Source: VRUE01 sp963730315 (GTDB taxonomy: Bacteria; Actinomycetota; Thermoleophilia; Solirubrobacterales; 70-9). Taken from it: a stretch of DNA of 14,120 nucleotides. Under the pieces are notes generated by a model. The model was not told the origin of the DNA, did no database searches, and worked only from the letters and a program-made list of their open reading frames with translations. Shown here in pieces: positions 7,915 through 13,212 of the stretch. The stretch covers positions 1 through 14,120 of the forward strand of contig CAVSRD010000022.1 in assembly GCA_963730315.1 (NCBI GenBank), given 5' to 3'. Positions within the stretch are counted from its first letter, which is position 1, and the number at the start of each line of letters is the position of its first letter. Position numbers and translations under genes: made by a program.

Positions 7915-7943
7915 ATCCTATGCGGGCTGTCGGCCGGCGGCAA
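7915..7943 (-). promoter_or_regulatory. Promoter TTGCCG-N17-TAGGAT, leaderless, for the DUF4344 lipoprotein
   Basis: On the minus strand, TTGCCG (7938-7943) is followed after 17 bases by TAGGAT (7915-7920). The GTG at 7908 begins six bases after the -10, so transcription should start at or next to the first base of the start codon. Confidence 0.6.
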
Positions 7944-7997
7944 CGCGCCGGCCGCGACGGCCGGCCGCCGGCCCGTGCTGCATACTTGCCCGCCGAT

Positions 7998-8393
7998 ATG
8001 GGCATCTTCCAGGTGCGTCCAAGACTCGAACCGGGGGAGACGCTGCGCTGGAAGGCGCTCGCCAACCGCCTCCTCAGCCCGGCGGTCACGTCGGGTGGCC
8101 GCCTGGTCGTGACGGATCGCCGCGTCCTCTTCCAACCCAATCGCTACGACATGATGCTCGGCCGGGAAATCTGGGAGCGCCCGCTCGACGCCGTGACCGG
8201 CGTCGAGGTCGTCGGCCGCGATGCCGCCGTGTTCGCCGCGGGAATGCGCAAGCGCCTCGGGATCCGGACCGCGGACGGCCTCGAGGTCTTCGTGGTCAAT
8301 CGCCTCAAACGGAAGCTGGTCGAGCTGCGCCGGCTCCTCGGGGAGCAGGGCGACGATGTCCCGCTCAGAAGACCCGGATCTCGCAGCCGGTAA
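7998..8393 (+). CDS. Small PH/GRAM-like domain protein
   Basis: This is a 131-residue soluble protein. MGIFQVRPRLEPGETLRWKA starts a PH-like fold: GRLVVTDRRVLFQPNRYD is the characteristic strand pair of bacterial PH/GRAM-type domains, followed by WERPLDAVTGVEVVGRD, RLGIRTADGLEVFVVNRL and a closing helix LKRKLVELRRLLGEQ. Such domains usually bind membranes or partner proteins; nothing more specific is visible. The ATG at 7998 is preferred over upstream codons because the earlier part of the frame is low-complexity Arg/Ala. There is no Shine-Dalgarno, and TACTTG (7983-7988) nine bases upstream may be a weak -10. Its 3' end overlaps the convergent RTX-repeat gene by 29 bp. The fold is likely; the role is unknown. 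Confidence 0.7.
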   Translation: MGIFQVRPRLEPGETLRWKALANRLLSPAVTSGGRLVVTDRRVLFQPNRYDMMLGREIWERPLDAVTGVEVVGRDAAVFAAGMRKRLGIRTADGLEVFVVNRLKRKLVELRRLLGEQGDDVPLRRPGSRSR

Positions 8394-9894
8394 GCCGGTC
8401 CTTGCGGTCGGCTTCGACCCGGTCGCGCCTTCCGGGGCCGCAGTCGACGATGTCGGTTTCGCCGTCCTTGGAGACGACCGAGTCGTTCGCCGGGCCGGCG
8501 TCGACGTAGTCGCGGCCCGGGCCGGCGTCGATCCTGTCCCTGCCCGGCTTGCCGAGCTTGAAGGTGGCCGGGTCGTCGCCGAGCAGGACGTCGTTGCCGG
8601 CATCGGCGCGCATCAGGTCGGCGCCGGCGGAGCCGACGATGCAATCGCCGGCGCCCCGCCCCCGCAGCGTGTCGTTGGCCTGCAGCCCGACCAGGGTGTC
8701 GGACCTGCGACTGCCGTTCAGCGTGTCGGGGCGCGGGGTCCCCAGCCGCAGCCTCTGGCAGCCCGGCGGGCGGCCCGCGGGCCGCCGTTCCCGCTTGAAG
8801 GTCAGCCGGAAGCTGCCGCCGTTGTTGGCCAGGGTCGACTGGTCGTTCTCGATCGTCTGCGATTCGAAGAGCACGTCGATCCGTCCCTTGCCGCGCTGCG
8901 GCGGTTTCACCAGGGTCCAGCCCCAAGCAAAGGGGCGTTTCGCCTTCGGCTGGCCCACCGCGGGAATCGTGCCGAGGTTGAGGCAGGAGTACGCATCACA
9001 CGGCGGGCCGAGCTTGGGCAGACCCTTGAACGGCTTGCCGGCGAGGTCGACCTCACCGATCACATCGCGAGCCGCCGCCTTGGAGGAGGTGTTCTGGGCG
9101 ATCGCCAGCAGCCTGAAGGCCGAGCCCTGCCGGAACCCGGTAACCGGGTTGGGGAACGCCCAGGCGCTATGGGCGCGGAGCGCCGCCGCCTTCTCGATCG
9201 CCACCTGCACCTCCAGCGAGAGGTCCTTGAGGACATTGAGCGGGCCGGGGGCGGCGAGGGCGCCGCTCTCCAGCGCCGGTTTGAAGGCGACGCTGTCGCG
9301 ACCCGGGTCGGCTTCCAACGAGGGGCCGACCGGGCCGGCCGCGGAGATTCCCACCAGCTCCCCCTTCTTCACCTCGTAGCCCGGCTGGTCCCATACGGCG
9401 AAGCTTCCCGGGGTCGGCGGCGAGGGGTAGACGCCGATCTGCCCGGCGCCCGGTCCCACGGTCCCCCAGGGCCCGACCCCGAAGGGAGTCTGGACGCCGA
9501 GCACCGCTTCGATCCGCAGGACGGTCCCCGCCGGTCGGGCGAGGACCGGCCGGAAGCTGTAGTTGTCGATCGGCTCGTGGCCGATCGCGACGAAGACGAT
9601 CCCGCCGTGTTCGGGGGCGCGGAAGCCGGACGGGTAAACGGCCGAGGCGGACGGTGAGAAGGTCGTGCAACCGCCGAGCGCCGGGTCGCATTTGATAGTC
9701 GCCCCGCGTTGGGGGGCGGCGACCGGTTTGCTGCCGATCAGGACCAGCTGCGTCGGCAGGGGCGCGGTGGCTCCGGCCTGGGAGGGGATCGCGAGCGCCA
9801 GGACGATCAGGACGACGATCGGTCCCAGGCGAAACCGCCCGCTCGCCGCCCTGTGCGCAGACGACTGATGTCCCCGCTGACTCCCCCCCAGCAT
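8365..9894 (-). CDS. Exported protein with degenerate RTX-like (hemolysin-type) C-terminal repeats
   Basis: This is a 509-residue protein. Residues about 22-44 form a signal (hydrophobic IVVLIVLALAI, probable cleavage near QAGA-TA). Residues 45-375 are a beta-rich extracellular part that I do not recognise, with four Cys in two close pairs (CDPALGGC and CDAYSC). Residues about 376-509 are degenerate RTX-like nonapeptide repeats (ANDTLRGRGAGD, ADAGNDVLLGDD, IDAGPGRDYVDAGPAND), ending TDIVDCGPGRRDRVEAD and CEIRVF. Many repeat positions deviate from GGxGxD, so calcium binding is uncertain. The frame stays open far upstream to 11013, but that part is antisense to the hydrolase gene. The start at 9894 is the only ATG giving a signal peptide at the N-terminus and has TATGTT eight bases upstream. 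It converges with the PH/GRAM-like gene. Confidence 0.78.
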   Translation of the reverse strand: MLGGSQRGHQSSAHRAASGRFRLGPIVVLIVLALAIPSQAGATAPLPTQLVLIGSKPVAAPQRGATIKCDPALGGCTTFSPSASAVYPSGFRAPEHGGIVFVAIGHEPIDNYSFRPVLARPAGTVLRIEAVLGVQTPFGVGPWGTVGPGAGQIGVYPSPPTPGSFAVWDQPGYEVKKGELVGISAAGPVGPSLEADPGRDSVAFKPALESGALAAPGPLNVLKDLSLEVQVAIEKAAALRAHSAWAFPNPVTGFRQGSAFRLLAIAQNTSSKAAARDVIGEVDLAGKPFKGLPKLGPPCDAYSCLNLGTIPAVGQPKAKRPFAWGWTLVKPPQRGKGRIDVLFESQTIENDQSTLANNGGSFRLTFKRERRPAGRPPGCQRLRLGTPRPDTLNGSRRSDTLVGLQANDTLRGRGAGDCIVGSAGADLMRADAGNDVLLGDDPATFKLGKPGRDRIDAGPGRDYVDAGPANDSVVSKDGETDIVDCGPGRRDRVEADRKDRLTGCEIRVF

Positions 9895-9902
9895 CGAGGG
9901 GC

Positions 9903-9908
9903 AACATA
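9903..9908 (-). promoter_or_regulatory. Candidate -10 (TATGTT) for the RTX-repeat gene
   Basis: TATGTT ends eight bases before the ATG at 9894. There is no Shine-Dalgarno and no good -35. It would give a leaderless or nearly leaderless transcript. Confidence 0.35.
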
Positions 9909-9920
9909 ACACGCTGGCAG

Positions 9921-10823
9921 CTACCGGCTCGGACGATCCAGGAACGAGGCGACGAGGCGAGCGAACGAGCGGCACTCCTGGAAGAGGAAGGCGTGGGCGC
10001 CGGGGAAGACCCGGAGCTCGGCGCCGGGGACTCGAGCGGCGATCCGCCGCAGGTTGATCGGCGGCGCCACCGGGTCGGCGGCGCCGGCGGCGGCGAGGGT
10101 CGGGGCGGCGAGGCCGGTGAGCTGACGATAGTTGCGGTTGCTGCGCAGCCAGGGGTCCTCGGCCGCGACCTGACGGCGGGTGGCGGCGGCGGGGACGCGG
10201 AAGTCGTCGGGGGCCTCGCCGCTCTGGCTCGCCGTTTCGAGGCGGTGGAGGAAGCGCCGGCCCTCGGCCTGGCGGCCCGGTGGATAGAGCTCGCGGAGGA
10301 TCTGCGGGTCGGAGGGATGCGGCTCGCTGTCGATCGCCTGCGCCTGCGGCGTGCCGAGCACGGTTCGGCTGCCGCCGGGGTTGGTCCCGGCGAGGATCAG
10401 GTGGGAGACCCTGCCGGGGTGCTCGATCGCCAGGCGTTGGGCGACGAAGCCGCCCATCGACCAGCCGAGGACGTCCGCCCGCGGCACGTCGATCGTCTTC
10501 AGCAGCCCGGCGGTCGCCTCGGCGAGGGACCCGAAGGATTGTCCGCGCCAGGGTCCCGACAACCCCATGCCGGGGTAGTCGAAGAGGATCAGCCGGTGGT
10601 CGCGGGCCAGCAGCCGCAGCAGGGCCGGGTCCCATTCCGCCATCGTCGAGCCGGTGCCGATCAGCATCGCCAGCGGCGCCCCCCGACCCCGTTCGTACCA
10701 GGCGATCGCCGTGTGAGCGACTCGGGCCAGGTGGACTTGAGCGCGAAACGGCCGCGCTGAGCTCTGCCCACAGCCGGCGAGAAGCGCTGCAAGGCACACG
10801 CAGATAACCAGGCGCGCTCGCAT
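9921..10823 (-). CDS. Alpha/beta-hydrolase lipoprotein
   Basis: This is a 300-residue serine hydrolase of the alpha/beta-fold. It is exported as a lipoprotein: MRARLVICVCLAALLAGC, with lipobox Cys18. The nucleophile elbow GWSMGG gives Ser122; AAGAADPVAP gives the acid Asp250; PGAHAFL gives His277, so the full triad is present in canonical order. FDYPGMGLSG (81-90) is the usual strand-4 region. The length is standard and the substrate cannot be read from the sequence. The gene ends 26 bases before the start of the RTX-repeat gene on the same strand, but that gene has its own -10. TAGCCT (10833-10838) lies nine bases before the ATG, with no real ribosome site. Confidence 0.87.
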   Translation of the reverse strand: MRARLVICVCLAALLAGCGQSSARPFRAQVHLARVAHTAIAWYERGRGAPLAMLIGTGSTMAEWDPALLRLLARDHRLILFDYPGMGLSGPWRGQSFGSLAEATAGLLKTIDVPRADVLGWSMGGFVAQRLAIEHPGRVSHLILAGTNPGGSRTVLGTPQAQAIDSEPHPSDPQILRELYPPGRQAEGRRFLHRLETASQSGEAPDDFRVPAAATRRQVAAEDPWLRSNRNYRQLTGLAAPTLAAAGAADPVAPPINLRRIAARVPGAELRVFPGAHAFLFQECRSFARLVASFLDRPSR

Positions 10824-10832
10824 CCTGCCGAC

Positions 10833-10838
10833 AGGCTA
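10833..10838 (-). promoter_or_regulatory. Candidate -10 (TAGCCT) for the alpha/beta-hydrolase gene
   Basis: The TANNNT hexamer TAGCCT lies nine bases before the ATG at 10823, in a very GC-rich context where such hexamers are rare. No clear -35 is seen. A leaderless or near-leaderless transcript is possible. Confidence 0.3.
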
Positions 10839-10928
10839 GCCGTCGGCCCGCGCGCTCAGCCGGCGAGCCGCTCGTCAGATCCGCGATGAAGCGACCGCGA
10901 TGCCCCCACAGCCCCCAGGCGCCGGGAG

Positions 10929-10934
10929 TATCGT
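10929..10934 (+). promoter_or_regulatory. Candidate -10 (TATCGT) for the right-hand SnoaL-like gene
   Basis: TATCGT ends eight bases before the ATG at 10943, and no Shine-Dalgarno is properly spaced. This is the same arrangement as for the RTX-repeat gene, and it decides the start over the upstream ATG at 10886. Confidence 0.35.
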
Positions 10935-10942
10935 CTCCCCTC

Positions 10943-11338
10943 ATGGCATCGAGCGAGCCGGCCGCGGTCGCAGGCCGTTTCCTCGCGGCCTTCTCGGCCG
11001 CCGACTTCGACACGATGCGGGCGATGCTCGCCGAGGACCTGGTCGCCTACGTCACCAACGCCGAGGGCGGGATGGACAGGGTCGAGGGCAGGGAGGCCTA
11101 CCTCGATCGCGTCGAGGCGATGGACCTCCCCTCGGCCCGCTTCAGCGTCGAGCTGACCCAGCCGCCGGTCCCGGTTGACGAAGACCAAGCCCTGGTCATG
11201 GTCGAGGTCCGCGCCGAGCGCGGCGGCCGCTCCCTGCACAACTTCGCCGCCCACCTGCTCCGGGTCGCGGACGGCCGCATCGCCGAGTGGCGGATGGTCG
11301 ACGCGAAACCGGCCGAGAGCGACGCGTTCTGGTCCTAG
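10943..11338 (+). CDS. SnoaL-like / nuclear transport factor 2 family protein
   Basis: This is a 131-residue soluble protein with an NTF2-fold pattern: helix AVAGRFLAAFSAADFDTMRA, strand MLAEDLVAYVTNAEG, then REAYLDRVEAMDLPSARFSV, LVMVEVRAERGGRSLHNFAA, and the family ending HLLRVADGRIAEWRMVDAKP. Proteins of this type include small hydrolases, isomerases and many uncharacterised members; no substrate is indicated. The upstream ATG at 10886 would add a low-complexity Pro-rich stretch, so 10943 is preferred. A perfect 9-bp hairpin 42 bases after the stop may terminate it. It is the last backbone-like gene before the accessory segment and is divergent from the alpha/beta-hydrolase gene. Confidence 0.78.
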   Translation: MASSEPAAVAGRFLAAFSAADFDTMRAMLAEDLVAYVTNAEGGMDRVEGREAYLDRVEAMDLPSARFSVELTQPPVPVDEDQALVMVEVRAERGGRSLHNFAAHLLRVADGRIAEWRMVDAKPAESDAFWS

Positions 11339-11379
11339 CGCTCGCCTGCTACCGCAATCACGCGCGAAAGTAGGCGAGG

Positions 11380-11403
11380 GGACGCTCGCTTGGACGAGCG
11401 TCC
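11380..11403 (+). terminator. Hairpin downstream of the SnoaL-like gene
   Basis: GGACGCTCG, loop CTTGGA, and CGAGCGTCC form a perfect 9-bp stem with a 6-base loop, 42 bases after the stop at 11338. There is no U-tract, so it is a candidate terminator of the GC-stem type only. Confidence 0.5.
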
Positions 11404-11701
11404 ATGGCCATCAACCGTTCCCGTAGCCACCCGGCTTCAGCTGCACCAAGGCCAACCGCTGCGCCGCCGAGCGCTGCGTGGCCCTTCGGAGCAGGCATCC
11501 CGTCGATTGGGGACCGGCATCTCCTTCTCGTCCAAAGCGGGTCTGTATGGCTCGGTGGGTCGGGATGCTCGCAACCACGCGGAAGCAGGTGACAGGCTCG
11601 CCTGGAGGAGCGGGTCTTAGCTCGAGATCAAGAGTTTCGTTGTAGGCACAAGAAAGAAGAGCGAGCGCACGGGAAGGACCTACGCGCCCGACCGCTAACA
11701 T
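11404..11701. other. Intergenic stretch without a convincing gene
   Basis: About 300 bp between the hairpin and the palindrome cluster. The minus strand is open for 100 codons (11411-11713) starting from a GTG, but there is no recognisable domain, no ribosome site, and the composition varies along it. I see no RNA gene. The segment 11600-11700 is locally less GC-rich (AAGAAAGAAGAG) than the backbone, in keeping with an accessory region. Confidence 0.4.
11639..11649 (+). repeat. Direct repeat copy 1, GTTGTAGGCAC
   Basis: This 11-bp sequence recurs exactly at 11703-11713, 64 bp start to start. A related inverted form (GTAGGTGCACAAC on the minus strand) occurs at 11744-11756. Confidence 0.55.
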
Positions 11702-11702
11702 G

Positions 11703-11713
11703 GTTGTAGGCAC
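11703..11713 (+). repeat. Direct repeat copy 2, GTTGTAGGCAC
   Basis: Exact second copy of the 11-bp repeat at 11639-11649. It is also the left arm of the imperfect hairpin that follows. Confidence 0.55.
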
Positions 11714-11755
11714 CGGGGCCGAGCCTGTGGCCCGAGACCCCGGTTGTGCACCTAC
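11706..11755. repeat. Imperfect long inverted repeat / hairpin
   Basis: The left arm GTAGG plus ACCGGGG (to 11718) pairs with CCCCGGT (11738-11744) plus CCTAC (11751-11755). There is a one-base bulge on the left and six unpaired bases on the right. An inner GGGCC/GGCCC stem extends it. The DNA or its RNA could fold into a stable stem; the function is unknown. Confidence 0.5.
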
Positions 11756-11759
11756 GTTA

Positions 11760-11777
11760 CGCTGGCCCGGGCCAGCG
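11760..11777. repeat. Perfect 18-bp palindrome
   Basis: CGCTGGCCCGGGCCAGCG is fully self-complementary, centred between 11768 and 11769. It could be a dimeric protein-binding site, a recombination or transfer site, or a GC stem. It abuts a second palindrome. Confidence 0.7.
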
Positions 11778-11787
11778 CCTCATGAGG
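11778..11787. repeat. Perfect 10-bp palindrome abutting the 18-bp one
   Basis: CCTCATGAGG follows the 18-bp palindrome with no intervening base, making a 28-bp block of two head-to-tail perfect palindromes. Confidence 0.6.
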
Positions 11788-11892
11788 AGTTGCGGGTTTC
11801 GTAAACAGCGAGCCGCGTTCCTCAATGCCGTGAGTCCTCGGCGAGCACGCCAGTTGCGCATGCCCCAGAGGCCAAGATCAACTCCGAGCCGA

Positions 11893-12609
11893 TCACTCAT
11901 CTGCCTCGCTCCCCATCGCCGGATTGAGCTGGTACTTGCCCCGAGCCGGACGGTGGATCTTCCTTTCGGCGTGCAGACGCGAAAGCGTTGAGGCGAGTGA
12001 GGCGAGCTCGCTCTCCGGATCCTCTGCCCAGCCCCTATCGACCATCACGGCAGCCACCTCCGGAGCCGACCACGGCCGGTTGCTCTCACTGCCGAGCACC
12101 CGTAGCGTCGCCTCAGCTTTGCTTTGCGGAGTTGGACCATCGAGGCCGAGGTGCGCCTCCGGCACTGGAACCATCTCCCGTGCCTCAATTGGCTGGTCCA
12201 ATGGTGCAAAAGCCCGGTCCCTTACTTGCTTCAGCAGCCCCGCTCGAGCCGCCGCCACAAGCGTGTGGAACACAGCCTCACGGCCTGCAACCAGGTGCCC
12301 TTCCTCGACAAGCGCGTTATGTATACCCACGGGCTGGATGCGCGTTCCAGCCTGCTCAACGGCCCATGCCACGGCGTCCAACGCCTCCGGCGAGACCTTC
12401 TCCGGGTCGCCATCGTTTTCCTCGATGCGCACGACAAGTCCCGCCATGGCCTTGAGCCTCGTCAGCAACTGGTTCCAGGTGTCGAAGTCCTCCTGTGCCT
12501 TCAACGCCGCCTTGTGTTTCTGCGCAACGATTTCCGAGATCTCCGGAACCTTCTCCCGGATGCTCTCGGGGTTGCCCAGATCAATCGGTATGTTGGGTCC
12601 ATCCATCAT
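11893..12609 (-). CDS. Protein of unknown function with a possible C-terminal winged-helix domain
   Basis: I do not recognise this 238-residue protein. Residues 1-60 are helical and charged, with EIVAQKHKAALKAQEDFDTW possibly a short coiled coil. The middle (about 75-160) is mixed. Residues about 170-232 (ATLRVLGSESNRPWSAPEVA, then SLASTLSRLHAERKIHRPAR, GKYQL) have the spacing of a winged helix as found in regulators and mobile-element proteins. There is no signal peptide or membrane segment. The start ATGATG at 12609/12606 has no ribosome site, but TAAGAT lies exactly six bases upstream, indicating a leaderless transcript. A 6-bp inverted repeat overlaps this -10 and may be an operator, perhaps autoregulatory. 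It is divergent from the TA module across a 341-bp gap. Confidence 0.65.
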   Translation of the reverse strand: MMDGPNIPIDLGNPESIREKVPEISEIVAQKHKAALKAQEDFDTWNQLLTRLKAMAGLVVRIEENDGDPEKVSPEALDAVAWAVEQAGTRIQPVGIHNALVEEGHLVAGREAVFHTLVAAARAGLLKQVRDRAFAPLDQPIEAREMVPVPEAHLGLDGPTPQSKAEATLRVLGSESNRPWSAPEVAAVMVDRGWAEDPESELASLASTLSRLHAERKIHRPARGKYQLNPAMGSEADE

Positions 12610-12615
12610 GGGTTC

Positions 12616-12621
12616 ATCTTA
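12616..12621 (-). promoter_or_regulatory. Leaderless -10 (TAAGAT) of the unknown-function gene
   Basis: TAAGAT ends six bases before ATG 12609, so transcription is expected to begin at the start codon. A second hexamer, TATGCT, lies five bases further upstream. No convincing -35 is present. Confidence 0.45.
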
Positions 12622-12642
12622 GCATACCTACGAATCATGCTA
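12620..12642. promoter_or_regulatory. Operator-like inverted repeat TAGCAT-N11-ATGCTA
   Basis: TAGCAT (12620-12625) and ATGCTA (12637-12642) are perfect inverted 6-mers with 17-bp centre-to-centre spacing. The repeat overlaps the -10 of the adjacent gene and is followed by a further CTAGAAGCTAG repeat. The geometry suits a dimeric HTH regulator. Confidence 0.4.
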
Positions 12643-12938
12643 GAAGCTAGATGTTGGATCGGTTCCAGCACGAAACCAGAACTTAGAGAACGGAAAGGTC
12701 TCCACGCCATTCGGGTCTGAGTCCGGCTGCGGCGGATGCGGTGGTCAAGCTGGAGCGAGAACCCCCGCGACGCTCCTGCATTGCGCGTTTGCGAGCGTCA
12801 GTTGACCCGGACGTAAGACGCCTGGCCTGGACGACACGCGCTCAGGTGGCCTCGGCTCAGGCTTGGGATCCGAGGCCTTCGCTCTACCTGGCGGATCCAG
12901 GAGGCCGCGTGGCGCCGAAGTCTCGGGATATCCCCGTG
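12643..12938. other. Intergenic region with two inverted repeats upstream of the TA module
   Basis: No gene is supported here; the open frame running into the antitoxin is only an upstream extension with no start signal. It holds GGCCTCGG (12848-12855) paired with CCGAGGCC (12870-12877) across a 14-base loop, and CCTGG-CGGAT-CCAGG (12887-12901). These could isolate the TA module from upstream transcription or be protein sites. No RNA gene is recognisable. Confidence 0.4.
12925..12934. promoter_or_regulatory. Candidate operator, palindrome GGGATATCCC
   Basis: This perfect 10-bp palindrome lies four bases upstream of the TATACT -10 of the antitoxin gene, within the promoter spacer, where a bound AbrB-like antitoxin would block RNA polymerase. 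Type II TA operons are usually autorepressed through such palindromes. Confidence 0.45.
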
Positions 12939-12944
12939 TATACT
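12939..12944 (+). promoter_or_regulatory. -10 element TATACT of the TA operon, leaderless
   Basis: TATACT is one base from the TATAAT consensus and ends six bases before the antitoxin ATG (12951), predicting a transcript that starts at the start codon. No clear -35 is seen at 16-18 bp. Confidence 0.5.
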
Positions 12945-12950
12945 GGCACC

Positions 12951-13205
12951 ATGAAGATTGTCAAGGTTCGCCGGGTCGGTAACAGCAACGTGGTTTCGAT
13001 CCCCCGCGAGTTCGAGTCCCACGGTTATGCCCCGGGCACCTCCGTGCTGGTCGAGGAGCTCGACGGGGGCGAGCTTCGGATCTTGCCAACCGAGCAGCTG
13101 CGGGAGCGGATCCGCACGATCGGCGAGCGCGTGGTCGCCGAGCACCCCGAGGCGTTGAAGATCCTCGCCGAGCACGACCCAGACTCCAAGTCAACTCCAC
13201 AGTAG
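12951..13205 (+). CDS. AbrB/MazE-family antitoxin
   Basis: This 84-residue protein is the DNA-binding and toxin-neutralising half of a type II toxin-antitoxin pair. Residues 3-46 are a SpoVT/AbrB swapped-hairpin domain: VKVRRVGNSNVVSIPREFES, then YAPGTSVLVEELDGGELRIL. Residues 50-84 are a charged helix (RERIRTIGERVVAEHPEALK ILAEHD) resembling Phd-type tails that wrap the toxin. It would bind its own promoter; GGGATATCCC just upstream is the likely site. The start is set by TATACT six bases before the ATG. The frame open upstream to 12741 is not coding. The toxin gene follows after 7 bp, so the two are one operon. Confidence 0.85.
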   Translation: MKIVKVRRVGNSNVVSIPREFESHGYAPGTSVLVEELDGGELRILPTEQLRERIRTIGERVVAEHPEALKILAEHDPDSKSTPQ

Positions 13206-13212
13206 ATCGCCG

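Noticed and set aside
7081..8112. Plus-strand 343-codon frame over the DUF4344 lipoprotein
   Set aside because: Antisense shadow; the minus strand shows a lipobox, HEFAH and a matching promoter.
9895..11013. Upstream extension of the RTX-repeat frame to 882 codons
   Set aside because: The extra part is antisense-frame shadow of the alpha/beta-hydrolase gene, which has a lipobox and a full catalytic triad; the signal peptide fits a start at 9894.
11411..11713. Minus-strand 100-codon frame in the accessory intergenic region
   Set aside because: It has a GTG start, no ribosome site and no recognisable domain, and it begins inside the direct repeat. It cannot be excluded as a small gene, but support is too weak to list as coding.
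11706..11755. Possible integron attC site
   Set aside because: The imperfect hairpin and GTTGTAGG arm are reminiscent, but the arm does not fit GTTRRRY and no RYYYAAC partner is found at the other end.
11924..12622. Plus-strand 232-codon frame opposite the unknown-function gene
   Set aside because: Ser/Ala-rich shadow with no domain; the minus strand has a leaderless promoter and a more protein-like composition.
12741..12950. N-terminal extension of the antitoxin frame
   Set aside because: No start signal, and it would read through the TATACT promoter and the operator-like palindrome; AbrB proteins begin at MKIVKV-like sequence.
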